A DNA stretch of 64,000 bases from JARYGU01 sp033795365 (GCA_033795365.1 JARYGU010000006.1:197703-261702), one strand, 5' to 3'. Positions 1 to 9,056 are shown, counted from the stretch's first letter. Program-made: numbers and translations. The notes: generated from the letters alone by a model not told the origin.

Positions 1-37
1 GGAGGCGTTTCATTCCCGTCCCGTTACTTTATACCGC

Positions 38-445
38 TCATTCACTCGACGCCGAGACCTTGTCCTCCCCCCAGAAAAGATCATCAAGATCAACCCGAAG
101 GGCTTTTGCGATGTTCTTCAAGACCGAAACGCTGCCCTCTTTTTTGCCCGTCTCGATTTCAGACAGATAGGCCGGACTGATGCCGACGGCCGTCGCCAGT
201 TCCTTGCTGGCCAATCCGCGAAAATCCCGCCAGACGCGGATAGGGTTCTCCCCATCCATCAGGCGATATACGAATTCCGCAGGAATCATCTCTTCTTCGC
301 CGGCAGCAAGCTTTTCCTTGAAACGGTCATACGCCGCCACATCGGCCATCGTTTCGGCTGCCTCGACCAGAGCGTCATACTCGGACCGCAGCAGAACGAC
401 CATTTCATCGCCGCTCGGCGTCTTGAACTGCGTAACAGATCCCAT
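38..445 (-). CDS. HTH (XRE-family) antitoxin of a RelE-type TA pair
   Basis: A 135-residue protein with a C-terminal Cro/CI-type helix-turn-helix at about residues 72-118 (core ELATAVGISPAYLSEIETGK). The N-terminal half is acidic and helical and probably contacts the toxin. It lies 9 bp downstream of a RelE-like gene on the same strand, so the order is toxin first, as in HigBA-type modules. In those families the antitoxin neutralises the toxin and represses its own promoter. An AGGAG ribosome-binding site lies about 7 bases before the chosen ATG. The family assignment is clear, but the exact TA subtype is inferred. Confidence 0.85.
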   Translation of the reverse strand: MGSVTQFKTPSGDEMVVLLRSEYDALVEAAETMADVAAYDRFKEKLAAGEEEMIPAEFVYRLMDGENPIRVWRDFRGLASKELATAVGISPAYLSEIETGKKEGSVSVLKNIAKALRVDLDDLFWGEDKVSASSE

Positions 446-454
446 GTCGAGCTC

Positions 455-706
455 CTATTCGTAGACACTGCCGCGGCTGCCTATTTCTTCGATATCGATA
501 ACATGTTCATTTTCGTCAAAGATAACGCGCCAATCGCCAACTCTCATTCTGTAACCCGGCCGTCCCTGCATCTTCTTTACGTTTGCAGCAAGCGAGGAAG
601 GATCAGCAGCATACTGCTCCATTTTTTGGCGAATACGGACCGCGTCGTTACGCGGCATCCTGAGCAACATGCGTGAGGCGGATTTGCTATAAGCGATCTG
701 CTTCAT
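455..706 (-). CDS. RelE/ParE-family toxin
   Basis: An 83-residue basic protein with the RelE-fold signature GRPGYRMRVGDWRVIF near residues 49-64, followed by the final strand IEEIGSRGSVYE. Members of this superfamily are usually ribosome-dependent mRNA interferases or gyrase poisons; which applies here cannot be told from sequence. The gene immediately precedes the HTH antitoxin on the minus strand and the two almost certainly share a transcript. Its length is normal for the family, and nothing suggests it is broken. Confidence 0.85.
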   Translation of the reverse strand: MKQIAYSKSASRMLLRMPRNDAVRIRQKMEQYAADPSSLAANVKKMQGRPGYRMRVGDWRVIFDENEHVIDIEEIGSRGSVYE

Positions 707-740
707 GAAAAATTATAGCCCCCCGCGAATTTTCGTCAAG

Positions 741-2657
741 TCATTCCTGCCACCGCCCGTCCGCCTTCATCGCCTCTATCTCGCGGATCGCCTTCTCGCG
801 CTGGCGCTCGCGCCGGATGATGTCGGTGACGGCAGCATCGTCGGATTTGTCCGTGTAGCGGAATTCCGAGTCGGCATAGCGGTTGATTTCCTGAAGCACC
901 ATATCCATGGTGATCGGCCCCCGCAGTTCCTCGATCATCCCCTTCTTCTCGTCATAGGGCTTGTGCATGAAGGCGCCCGCCGAGACGAACCAGTCGTCTG
1001 GAAGATCGACATCCATCGCCCGCATCTTGATCGCATCCGTTATGTTCTTGATCGCCCGCCCGGTGAAGCGCGGCTCGGCGACCTTGATCTCGTGCAGATA
1101 GGCGCCGATATCGGCAAGCGTCGCGATCCTGCCGCGGTCCTTCTCGAATCGCTCCCAGACGGCAAGCAGCCCCTCTTCCTTCGGCTTCGAATGCTGCTCG
1201 TAGGAGACCGAGACGGCGCGCTTGATCTCCTGGCCGGCGAAGAGGTCGTGCTTGCCGAGCGGTATCGAATGGTTCTTGCCGACGAGCAGGGCGAAGATAT
1301 CGATGTAATCGGCCTCCGTCTGCGGCCCGTCGACCAGCCAGCGGGCGCCGGCGCGCTGGCGCAGCGCGTCGTCGACGTTTTCCGGATAGTTCGAGAACAT
1401 CCCGAAGGTGCAGTTGCCTCGAATAATCGTCGAAGCCCCGGCGAAACTCTCCATCAGCACCGCCGTCACCTCGTGCTGGCCGGCAGACGCCCGGTCGTCG
1501 GAGCGCTTCGCGGCCACCTGGTCCACGTCGTCGATCGTGCCGAAGCCGATCGCCTTCGGATTGATGACGTTGTTGACGAACTCCTTGCAGTTCTGGCCGG
1601 ATTTGCCCTGATAGGAGGAAATCTGGTCGACGCCGAAATTCTCGTAGTGGAAGGCGTAGCCGGCGATCTCGCAATAGTCGTTGACGAGCCCCGCCAGCAT
1701 CTGGATGAGGATCGTCTTGCCCGTGCCCGGCATGCCGTCGCCGATGAAGGTGAAGAGGAAGCCGCCGAGCTCGACGAAGGGGTTCATCTGCCGCTCGAAA
1801 TCATAGGCCATCAGCATCTTGGCAAGCTTCATCGCCTGGTATTTGGCGATGTGGTTGCCGATGATCTCGTTCGGCTGCTTGAAGGTCATGACCAGCGGCT
1901 TGCGCTTGGCGCCGGGCGCCACGTCGAAGCCGTCGAGCGTGAAATCGTCCTGGTCGATGCGGATATGCGTATTCTCGAAACTCGAAAGCCCGGTGAAGCG
2001 TGTCTTCCGGCCGATCAGCCCCTCGATCGCGATGCGGGAGAAGGCGCGGGCGCGGGCGACGAGCGCCAGGTCGTCCGGCGCTCCGGCGATCGTTCGGTCG
2101 AGCGCCGAGATCATGCTCTTCAGCGCGTCCTGCGCCGTGTCGAAATGGTAGTCCGGCTCGTTCCCGTCCTCGACCGGCTCGCCCTCGCCCGGCAGCGTCG
2201 CGCCCAGATAGGCGGCGAATGTGAAGGCCGCGACATAGGCGGATGCCGAAAGCAGCGCCTTGAATTGCGTCGCCTCTTCGCCGCCAAGCGGGCTTGCGGC
2301 GTTGCGCGACTGCAATCCCTCGAGATTGGTCTGGCGGGCGAAGACGTCTGCGACGGCGAGCGCCACCTGCAGCCCGCGCCGGGCGCGGAACAGCAGCGCA
2401 TGCTGCGGCGGCGTCATCAGCGGATCGCCGGCCCGTATGGATTGGATCGTCTTTTGAAGCTCGACCTCGCGGCTGCGCCGCACGCCGCCGGTCGCAACCG
2501 TCGAGACGAAGCGCCGGTTGGTGCCGGCAAGGGCCGTGCCGCCCGCTCCATCGCCATCTTCCAACGTGACGAGCCTGGTCACCATGCTCTGCGCCACCGC
2601 CTGATGCTTCGCGATGTCATCTTCGTGGATCGTCGTGAGGCCGGCATTGAGACTCAT
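741..2657 (-). CDS. AAA+ ATPase of an uncharacterised three-gene operon
   Basis: A 638-residue protein. The first ~290 residues are helical and match nothing I recognise. An AAA+ module follows, with Walker A GMPGTGKT (308-315), Walker B GTIDDVD (373-379), a sensor-1-like Asn in FSNYP (about 423) and arginines in DALRQRAGARW (about 431-441) that could supply a finger. The C-terminal ~150 residues resemble an AAA+ lid plus extension. There is no signal peptide or membrane segment, so it is probably cytoplasmic. It is the last gene of a tight operon after a coiled-coil protein and an unknown protein, which suggests it remodels or is regulated by those partners. The ATPase call is firm; the process is unknown. 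Confidence 0.85.
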   Translation of the reverse strand: MSLNAGLTTIHEDDIAKHQAVAQSMVTRLVTLEDGDGAGGTALAGTNRRFVSTVATGGVRRSREVELQKTIQSIRAGDPLMTPPQHALLFRARRGLQVALAVADVFARQTNLEGLQSRNAASPLGGEEATQFKALLSASAYVAAFTFAAYLGATLPGEGEPVEDGNEPDYHFDTAQDALKSMISALDRTIAGAPDDLALVARARAFSRIAIEGLIGRKTRFTGLSSFENTHIRIDQDDFTLDGFDVAPGAKRKPLVMTFKQPNEIIGNHIAKYQAMKLAKMLMAYDFERQMNPFVELGGFLFTFIGDGMPGTGKTILIQMLAGLVNDYCEIAGYAFHYENFGVDQISSYQGKSGQNCKEFVNNVINPKAIGFGTIDDVDQVAAKRSDDRASAGQHEVTAVLMESFAGASTIIRGNCTFGMFSNYPENVDDALRQRAGARWLVDGPQTEADYIDIFALLVGKNHSIPLGKHDLFAGQEIKRAVSVSYEQHSKPKEEGLLAVWERFEKDRGRIATLADIGAYLHEIKVAEPRFTGRAIKNITDAIKMRAMDVDLPDDWFVSAGAFMHKPYDEKKGMIEELRGPITMDMVLQEINRYADSEFRYTDKSDDAAVTDIIRRERQREKAIREIEAMKADGRWQE

Positions 2658-2661
2658 GGCT

Positions 2662-3810
2662 TCAAACCTCGCTGATCACCTGGTTTCCGGCAATGACATG
2701 CACCTTGTAGTCCCCGAAGACCGCCGCGGCATCCCCGGAGGCATAGAGCGCCTGATAGGCGTCGTGCGGTACGAGCGCGTGCTTCTCATAGGCGCTCACG
2801 CCCATGCGGGTCGCTTCCAGATTGTCCGTGTCGATATGGAATTCCTCCTGCGCCGGCGTCGAGCTCCAGAAGCCGCGCTTGGCCGGCCGCTCGGCCTTGG
2901 AGAAGACCTCCTGCAGCGTCCAGGTCAGGAGCCAGGCATTTTCTGGCTTGCGCACCTTGGAAAGAATGCCGTTGATCTTCTCGTTGTTCTCGGTGATGCC
3001 CGAGGAATAGAAGGGGCCGAGCACGATGCGCCGCAACTGCTTGGGATGCAGCGTCGGGAAATCCTTGTCGAGATTGGTGGCGATGGTCACCGGCGTCAGC
3101 GAATAGGCGCTGTTCTTCAGCGTGAAATCGTCGAAGCTGCTTGCAAGCTCCGGATTGAGGAGGCCGCCCACGGGAAGCGGGATATCGACGTTCGCATTGA
3201 GCTTCCCGTCGTTCGTCACGAGCAGCTTTGCGACATTCTCGCTCGAATCCTCGATGGTGGCCATATAGACCATCGGAAGCGTGCTGGTGCCATCGAAAGC
3301 GCCCCAGCAGACCACGTAATAGGGCCGCATCGTCTTAGGGTTGACAGCGACGCGGATCGTCTCCGGCAGAATGAAGGGCGAAAAGACCTCGCCCCTGCCG
3401 ATCTGCTGAAGATACATCCGCTCGGCCATCCGCGTCTGCAATTCGGCGGGAAAGGTCTTGTTGCGCAGGATGAAATCCGCCATTTCGGCGCGCAGCGCAT
3501 CCGCTTCGGGAATGGCGGCAAGGCGCTTTTCCGCACTCTGCCGGTCGTTTTCCAGCTCCAGCACGTTCTGGAAGACGGGGAAACCGCTTTCCGCCCGCGA
3601 TATCCGGAACTGTTCGACGAAGCCGATGCGGTTCTCCCAGCAGGAGAACGACGCCTTCAAGCGGGCGAGATAGGGAATGACGACCTCGCCGATCACGCTG
3701 TTCTTGTAGAGCGGCGAATTCCGGTCAGCCAGGAATATCTCCAGCCCCCCGAGCGCCGCCCGGATGGTCGAGAAATACTGCGCGACCGCGCTTTCGGCTG
3801 CAGCGTTCAT
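2662..3810 (-). CDS. Uncharacterised protein, middle gene of the AAA+ operon
   Basis: About 382 residues with no motif I recognise. The N-terminal ~130 residues are helical. The middle (about 150-280) is rich in beta strands, with many aromatic and proline residues. The ATG at 3810 is chosen because the only earlier in-frame candidate is a TTG two codons upstream. The gene begins 10 bp after the coiled-coil gene stops, and the AAA+ gene starts 4 bp after this gene ends, so the three are probably co-translated. It has no signal peptide or transmembrane segment. A role as adaptor or substrate of the AAA+ partner is inferred only from the neighbourhood. Confidence 0.75.
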   Translation of the reverse strand: MNAAAESAVAQYFSTIRAALGGLEIFLADRNSPLYKNSVIGEVVIPYLARLKASFSCWENRIGFVEQFRISRAESGFPVFQNVLELENDRQSAEKRLAAIPEADALRAEMADFILRNKTFPAELQTRMAERMYLQQIGRGEVFSPFILPETIRVAVNPKTMRPYYVVCWGAFDGTSTLPMVYMATIEDSSENVAKLLVTNDGKLNANVDIPLPVGGLLNPELASSFDDFTLKNSAYSLTPVTIATNLDKDFPTLHPKQLRRIVLGPFYSSGITENNEKINGILSKVRKPENAWLLTWTLQEVFSKAERPAKRGFWSSTPAQEEFHIDTDNLEATRMGVSAYEKHALVPHDAYQALYASGDAAAVFGDYKVHVIAGNQVISEV

Positions 3811-3820
3811 CGGCAAACCA

Positions 3821-4909
3821 TCACGGCTTCACGTAGTTCGCGGTGTTGTGCTTCTCCATCACCTCCTGGAAGCGGCGGGCGAAGGCATCGTCGGCGAGTT
3901 TCTTGCGGCGCTGGATGTCCTGCGTCGACAGCATGTTCTTCTCGTGCATCTCCAGGAGGTCGCCGATATGGCGCTGGGCGGCCGAGCCGATGCCGGCCAT
4001 GGTTTCCTCCGCTGCCGTATCCACCTGGCTTCCGAGCGTGTTGATCTTGTGGGCCACGTCCTGCTGGGCCGCCGTCTTCAACGAATCCTCCAGCGCCTTG
4101 TAGAGAACGATGCGCTGCTCGGTGTCGATCGTCAGCTTGTTGATCAGCGTGTTCTGCGCGGCGATCTGGTTGTTGAGCGAATCGACGAAGGTCTGGAACA
4201 TCGACGTATAGCGCTCCAGCGTCTGGCTTTCGGCGAGCAGCTCCTGCTCCTTCGCCTGCTTCTCGTTGTATTCCGTCGCAAGCCGCGAACGCTCCCCTTC
4301 CAGGTCCGCGCGCGCCTTCTGGTCGGTCGAGGCCGCGATCCGGTTCTCGATGTCGAGCAGCATCGGGTTGAGCTCCTCGATGCGCTTCTGCGTCGCCTCC
4401 AGTTCGGTCATCGTGCCCTTGCGCCGCTCGATCACCTGAATGAGGCTCGCTTCGGAGGTTTTGTAGCGCTGATCGAGGATCGCCTTCTGGTCCTTGAGGA
4501 TCCCGACGATCGTATCCGATTTCGAAAGCAGCTCCTGCAGATTGCCGGCAAGCGACATGTTGCGCACGCGGTCTGTGCGCATGCGCTGCATCTTCTGCTT
4601 GGAGAAGATGCCGATGAACTTCTCGTAGCCGGTATAGCTCTTCATGCTTTCGAATTCGGTGCCGAAGATGTTGGTCGCGTCCTCCAGGCCGATGATCAGG
4701 TCGGCGATATTCGCTTCCATGACCTTCTGCTGCTTGATCACGTCCTGGATGCGGGCGTTCTCGATATCAAAATCGACGTCGCCGAGCTTGGTATCGGCTT
4801 TCGCGAACTGTTCCAGCACCGTGCTGGACTGGTCGAGCTTGCCGCGCATCTGCTCGACCACGCTGCGGGTCTTCTCGATCTCCGTGTCGAAATTCTGAAG
4901 TGTCGCCAT
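3821..4909 (-). CDS. Coiled-coil protein, first gene of the AAA+ operon (TelA-like architecture)
   Basis: A 362-residue, almost entirely alpha-helical protein dominated by charged heptad-like stretches (about residues 100-330). An AGGGGGAAGG ribosome-binding site precedes the ATG at 4909; an in-frame ATG nine codons earlier lacks one. Its layout (short helical lead, a basic FSKQKMQRMR-type patch, then long coiled coils) recalls the TelA/toxic-anion-resistance family, but I see no diagnostic motif and offer that only as a hypothesis. It is the promoter-proximal gene of the operon with the unknown protein and the AAA+ ATPase, so it may be the scaffold on which the ATPase acts. Confidence 0.7.
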   Translation of the reverse strand: MATLQNFDTEIEKTRSVVEQMRGKLDQSSTVLEQFAKADTKLGDVDFDIENARIQDVIKQQKVMEANIADLIIGLEDATNIFGTEFESMKSYTGYEKFIGIFSKQKMQRMRTDRVRNMSLAGNLQELLSKSDTIVGILKDQKAILDQRYKTSEASLIQVIERRKGTMTELEATQKRIEELNPMLLDIENRIAASTDQKARADLEGERSRLATEYNEKQAKEQELLAESQTLERYTSMFQTFVDSLNNQIAAQNTLINKLTIDTEQRIVLYKALEDSLKTAAQQDVAHKINTLGSQVDTAAEETMAGIGSAAQRHIGDLLEMHEKNMLSTQDIQRRKKLADDAFARRFQEVMEKHNTANYVKP

Positions 4910-5115
4910 GCCTTCCCCCTCTCTCCAGGGCGTCATACGCCCGATTCACACGCCGCAGCGCCGGCAACGATCCGCAAACCGGCCTTCCCGACATGAGAGG
5001 CTGCGCAATGAATTACAAGAATGTTCCTGAAAGATTTTTCAAGGACATTCGCGAAAACATGCGAAAGAATATGCATATAGCCATTGATAGGGAACGGCGC
5101 CTCGAAGTGCGGGCA

Positions 5116-5703
5116 TCACTGCGCGTTCATCTCGTCCTCCCAGTGGCGCCGGCAATAGGAAACGTATTTCTCGTTTCCCCCGACCTCCACCTGAGCGCCC
5201 TCTTTCACGACCTTGCCGTCGGGCCCGAGGCGGATCACCATCGTCGCCTTGCGCCCGCAATGACAGATGGTGCGCACCTCCCGCAATTCGTCGGCGATTG
5301 CAAGCAGCGTCCTGGAGCCGGGAAAGAGCTTTCCCTGAAAATCCGTGCGCAGACCGTATGCCATCACCGGGATATGCATCCGGTCGGCGACACGCGCGAG
5401 CTGCCAGACCTGTGCCTCCGTCAGGAACTGCGCCTCGTCAACGAAGACGCAGGCGATGGCGCCCGTGCCGTCGCCGGTCAACCGCTCGACCAGCATGTGG
5501 AGATCGTCGGACGGATCGAACGCTATGGCGTCGGATTCCAGCCCGATGCGCGAGGAGATGCGGCCCCGCCCCGCCCGATCGTCGAAGGAGGCGATCAGGA
5601 TCGCCGTACGCATCCCGCGCTCCTGATAATTGTAGGATGCCTGCAGGAGAAGCGTCGACTTTCCCGCATTCATCGTTGCATAGCTGAAATAGAGTTTGGC
5701 CAT
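5116..5703 (-). CDS. tdk: Thymidine kinase
   Basis: A 195-residue type II thymidine kinase (EC 2.7.1.21) that phosphorylates thymidine to dTMP in nucleotide salvage. It shows the P-loop ATMNAGKST (residues 9-17), the Walker B/catalytic segment FVDEAQFL, and the zinc-ribbon cysteines in CHCGRKA and SYCRRHW. The start is placed at the ATG giving MAKLYFSY, which matches the family N-terminus; an upstream in-frame ATG would add 29 non-conserved residues. It is transcribed alone, divergently from choX. Confidence 0.95.
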   Translation of the reverse strand: MAKLYFSYATMNAGKSTLLLQASYNYQERGMRTAILIASFDDRAGRGRISSRIGLESDAIAFDPSDDLHMLVERLTGDGTGAIACVFVDEAQFLTEAQVWQLARVADRMHIPVMAYGLRTDFQGKLFPGSRTLLAIADELREVRTICHCGRKATMVIRLGPDGKVVKEGAQVEVGGNEKYVSYCRRHWEDEMNAQ

Positions 5704-5865
5704 GGTTGTTCTTGGCTCGCAGCCCGTCGTGTTGCCAATCCCGTGGAGGCGAAAACCACAGAAAATAGCGGCTTTAGCAGGTTGCGACATTCTTGCGCCG
5801 AATTGCGAACGGCATTCAAAAATACTGGCCCCGGATAGGCCTCCGCAGGCTGCAAACAGCTTGAA

Positions 5866-5894
5866 TTGACATCGTTTTGGTGCTTGGCTGAGAC
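5866..5894 (+). promoter_or_regulatory. Possible sigma-70-type promoter of choX
   Basis: A perfect TTGACA lies at 5866-5871, followed 17 bases later by the weak -10 candidate TGAGAC. It lies about 25 bases upstream of the choX leader, and GGGGAG at 5904-5909 serves as ribosome-binding site. The -35 is convincing and the -10 is poor, so this is tentative. Confidence 0.35.
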
Positions 5895-5918
5895 ATTAAA
5901 GAACGGGGAGCAACAAAA

Positions 5919-6872
5919 ATGAAATCTGCATCGTCTCTGAAATTCGCGCTTGCCGGCATTTCGCTGATGGCGCTCGGCCTTTCGACGGCCGCCGCGCAGG
6001 AGGCCGAAAGCTGCGGCACGGTCCGCTTTTCGGATGTCGGCTGGACCGATATCACCGCGACCACCGCGACGGCGACCACGATCCTCAAGGGGCTCGGCTA
6101 TGAGACGGAAGTCACCGTCCTCTCCGTGCCGGTCACCTACACCTCGCTCAAGAACAAGGACCTCGACGTCTTCCTCGGCAACTGGATGCCGACCATGGAA
6201 GCCGACATCAAGCCCTATCGCGAGGACGGCTCCGTGGAGACGGTTCGCGAAAACCTCGAAGGCGCGAAATACACGCTCGCGACCAACGCCAAGGGTGCGG
6301 AGCTCGGCATCAAGGACTTCAAGGACATCGCCGCGCACAAGGACGCGCTCGGCTCCAAGATCTACGGCATCGAGCCCGGCAACGACGGCAACCGGCTGAT
6401 CATCGACATGGTCGACAAGGGCTCCTTCGACCTGAAGGGCTTCGAGGTCGTCGAATCCTCCGAACAGGGCATGCTCGCCGAAGTCGCCCGCGCCGAGCAG
6501 GACGGCACGCCAATCGTCTTCCTCGGCTGGGAACCCCACCCGATGAACGCGAACTTCAAGCTGACCTATCTTGCCGGCGGTGACGACGTCTTCGGCCCGA
6601 ATTTCGGCGGCGCGACGGTCTATACCAATGTCCGCCAAGGCTATCTCGCCGAATGCCCGAATGTCGGCCAGTTCCTGAAGAACCTCAAGTTCACGCTCGA
6701 GATGGAAAACCAGATCATGGGCAAGATCCTGAACGATGGGGAGCAGCCCGAAGATGCTGCCGGAGAATGGCTGAAGGCCAATCCGGCCGCCATCGAACCC
6801 TGGCTCGCAGGCGTCAAGACAAAGGACGGCGAGGACGGCCTGGCCGCGGTAAAGACGGCTCTCGGTCTCTAA
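5919..6872 (+). CDS. choX: Choline ABC transporter, periplasmic binding protein
   Basis: A 317-residue protein with a clear Sec signal peptide (about residues 1-26, cleavage after AAA-Q). It belongs to the ChoX/ProX-like quaternary-amine-binding family. The aromatic-box residues expected for choline are visible: Trp and Asp in VGWTDITAT, Trp in LGNWMPTM and Trp in LGWEPHPMN. It captures choline and possibly acetylcholine in the periplasm and delivers it to ChoW/ChoV. It is the first gene of choXWV. A hairpin with a T-run follows it, suggesting the binding protein is made in excess over the membrane components. Confidence 0.95.
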   Translation: MKSASSLKFALAGISLMALGLSTAAAQEAESCGTVRFSDVGWTDITATTATATTILKGLGYETEVTVLSVPVTYTSLKNKDLDVFLGNWMPTMEADIKPYREDGSVETVRENLEGAKYTLATNAKGAELGIKDFKDIAAHKDALGSKIYGIEPGNDGNRLIIDMVDKGSFDLKGFEVVESSEQGMLAEVARAEQDGTPIVFLGWEPHPMNANFKLTYLAGGDDVFGPNFGGATVYTNVRQGYLAECPNVGQFLKNLKFTLEMENQIMGKILNDGEQPEDAAGEWLKANPAAIEPWLAGVKTKDGEDGLAAVKTALGL

Positions 6873-6931
6873 CGGACCACGACTGCCGCGCGTCCGAAAG
6901 GACGCGCAAGGGCGCGGCAGCGCTTTGAAAG

Positions 6932-6983
6932 CGCGCATGATCCCTTCCCCAGGTCGATTGCGATCTTTAAGGGATGATGCGCG
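6932..6983 (+). repeat. Rhizobial intergenic palindrome (REP-like)
   Basis: Fifteen-base arms CGCGCATGATCCCTT (6932-6946) and AAGGGATGATGCGCG (6969-6983) form an inverted repeat with one mismatch and a 22-base loop. It resembles the dispersed GCGCATGATCC...GGATCATGCGC palindromes common between genes in Rhizobiaceae. It sits between choX and choW and may stabilise the choX 3' end. Confidence 0.6.
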
Positions 6984-6987
6984 GGAA

Positions 6988-7014
6988 GGCGGGAAAGGAC
7001 CTTTCCGCCTTTTC
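6988..7014 (+). terminator. Probable attenuating terminator between choX and choW
   Basis: A GGCGGGAAAG / CTTTCCGCC stem with one bulged G is followed by a T-rich stretch (TTTTC TTC). It lies inside the choXWV operon, so it probably causes partial termination rather than ending the transcript. Confidence 0.55.
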
Positions 7015-7064
7015 TTCCTGCCGCATTTGATCATCCCTACCGTCGAGATCGGATTCAGATTCCC

Positions 7065-7940
7065 GTGGAATGGCTCACTGACATAAAGATCCCCATCGGC
7101 CCGCTTGCCAGAGAAGCGGTCAACTGGCTCACATCGAACGGCAAATGGCTCTTCGATTTCCTGAAGGTCTTCCTTCAGGCCGGCATCGACGGAGTGCTCT
7201 TCGTCCTGCGGGCGCCCTACATAACCGGCAGCGGCGGGGAATTGGCCTATTCGCTTTTCATCATCCTGCTGATCACGGCGGTTTCCTGGTACTTCCGGCG
7301 TTCGATAGGCATCGCCCTCTTCACCTTCCTGGGGCTCCTGCTCATCGTCAACCAGGGATACTGGAAAGAAACGACCGAGACGCTGGCGCTCGTGCTTGCG
7401 GCCACCGCTGTCAGCATGATCATCGGCGTGCCTCTCGGGATCGCGGCCGCGCGAAGGCCGTGGTTCTACGCGTTCCTGCGCCCTATCCTCGATCTCATGC
7501 AGACCATCCCCACCTTCGTCTATCTCATCCCGGCGCTCATCCTCTTCGGCCTCGGCATGGTGCCGGGCCTGATCGCGACCGTGATCTTCGCCATTCCGGC
7601 GCCGATCCGCCTGACGCGCCTCGGCATCATCTCCACCCCGCCGTCGCTCGTGGAGGCCGCACAGGCCTTCGGCGCCACGCCCTCTCAGGTGCTGCGCAAG
7701 GTGGAGCTTCCCTTCGCCATGCCGCAGATCATGGCGGGCCTCACGCAGACCATCATGCTCTCCCTGTCGATGGTGGTCATCGCCGCGCTGGTCGGCGCGA
7801 GGGGCCTCGGCGTGCCGGTCGTGCGCGCGCTGAACACGGTGAACATCTCCATGGGTTTCGAAGCCGGCCTCTGTATCGTCATCCTGGCGATCATCCTCGA
7901 TCGCCTGTTCCGCTCCTCCGATGAAGGAAATGGCTCATGA
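7065..7940 (+). CDS. choW: Choline ABC transporter, permease
   Basis: A 291-residue inner-membrane permease of the glycine-betaine/proline/choline type with six or so hydrophobic segments. The EAA loop that contacts the ATPase is present as EAAQAFGATPSQVLRKVELP near residue 190. The start is a GTG giving VEWLTDIKIPIGPL, a conserved ChoW N-terminus; no better ATG exists. It follows choX after about 190 bp and its stop overlaps the choV start by 4 bp, indicating translational coupling. Confidence 0.93.
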   Translation: MEWLTDIKIPIGPLAREAVNWLTSNGKWLFDFLKVFLQAGIDGVLFVLRAPYITGSGGELAYSLFIILLITAVSWYFRRSIGIALFTFLGLLLIVNQGYWKETTETLALVLAATAVSMIIGVPLGIAAARRPWFYAFLRPILDLMQTIPTFVYLIPALILFGLGMVPGLIATVIFAIPAPIRLTRLGIISTPPSLVEAAQAFGATPSQVLRKVELPFAMPQIMAGLTQTIMLSLSMVVIAALVGARGLGVPVVRALNTVNISMGFEAGLCIVILAIILDRLFRSSDEGNGS

Positions 7941-8977
7941 GCGCCGTCGTCTTCAGGAACGTAGACATCATCTTCGGCGACAAGCCGGAACGCGCGATCC
8001 AGATGGCCGGGACGGGCAAGAGCCGCGACGAAATCAGCGCCGAGACGGGGCTGGTGGTCGGGGTCGCGGACGCCACGCTTTCCATCACCGAAGGGGAAAT
8101 CCTCGTTCTGATGGGGCTTTCCGGATCCGGAAAATCGACATTGCTTCGCGCGGTCAACGGCCTTGCGCCGGTGGTTCGCGGCGATGTCGAGGTCAACACG
8201 CCCGCGGGCCCCCTCAATCCCTATCAGACGTCGCCGAAGTCGCTGCGCGAATTCCGCATGCATACGGTGTCGATGGTCTTCCAGCAGTTCGCGCTCCTGC
8301 CATGGCGCACCGTGGCGGAAAATGTCGGCTTCGGCCTCGAGCTTGCCGGCATGCCGGAAGCCGAGCGCCGCAAACGCGTCGACGAACAGCTCGAACTCGT
8401 CAATCTCTCGAAATGGGCGAACCGCAAGGTCAACGAGCTCTCCGGCGGCATGCAGCAGCGCGTCGGCCTTGCCCGCGCCTTCGCCACCGGCGCTCCGATC
8501 CTCCTGATGGACGAGCCGTTCTCCGCGCTCGATCCGCTGATCCGCACCCGTCTGCAGGACGAGCTCCTGGAATTCCAGCGGCGCCTGAAGAAGACCATCA
8601 TCTTCGTCAGCCACGATCTGGATGAGGCCTTCCGCATCGGCAACCGCATCGCCATCATGGAAGGCGGACGCATCATCCAGTGCGGCACGCCGCAGGACAT
8701 CGTCAAGAACCCCGCCAACCAGTATGTCGCCGATTTCGTGCAGAACATGAATCCGATCAACATGCTGACGGCGCGGGACGTCATGCGCCAAGGTGCCGCG
8801 TCGGGCGGTGCCGGCGTCTCGGCGACCGCCAGGCTAGATACGCCGCTCGTCGACATCCTGGATGCGATGGCGCGGCAACCGGGCCATGTCGGCGTCGTCG
8901 AAAACGGCGCCGTCATCGGCACCATAAATGCACAGGATGTGGTCGAAAGCCTGACCCGGCACCGCCGTCGCGACTGA
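7937..8977 (+). CDS. choV: Choline ABC transporter, ATP-binding protein
   Basis: A 346-residue ABC ATPase. Walker A is GLSGSGKST, the signature is LSGGMQQRVG, and Walker B is ILLMDEPFSALDP, followed by the SHDLDEA switch. About 70 further C-terminal residues form a partial CBS-like regulatory tail (VVENGAVIGTINAQDVVE), as in other quaternary-amine importers. It powers ChoW-mediated uptake of choline bound by ChoX. The ATG overlaps the choW stop codon (ATGA). Confidence 0.94.
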   Translation: MSAVVFRNVDIIFGDKPERAIQMAGTGKSRDEISAETGLVVGVADATLSITEGEILVLMGLSGSGKSTLLRAVNGLAPVVRGDVEVNTPAGPLNPYQTSPKSLREFRMHTVSMVFQQFALLPWRTVAENVGFGLELAGMPEAERRKRVDEQLELVNLSKWANRKVNELSGGMQQRVGLARAFATGAPILLMDEPFSALDPLIRTRLQDELLEFQRRLKKTIIFVSHDLDEAFRIGNRIAIMEGGRIIQCGTPQDIVKNPANQYVADFVQNMNPINMLTARDVMRQGAASGGAGVSATARLDTPLVDILDAMARQPGHVGVVENGAVIGTINAQDVVESLTRHRRRD

Positions 8978-9056
8978 GCCGACGCGACAAGACGATGGCA
9001 TATGACGGCGTTTCTGCTAGAACGCCGCCTGTTCCATGTGTCGGAAAGGAAGGCAA

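Noticed and set aside
705..2675. A 656-codon open frame on the plus strand opposite the AAA+ ATPase gene
   Set aside because: It mirrors the real gene codon by codon, is rich in Arg, Leu, Asp and His without any domain, and has no ribosome-binding site. It is a GC-rich antisense shadow.
3764..4996. A 410-codon plus-strand frame opposite the coiled-coil gene
   Set aside because: It has the same shadow character, and the minus strand has a strong start site and a heptad pattern.
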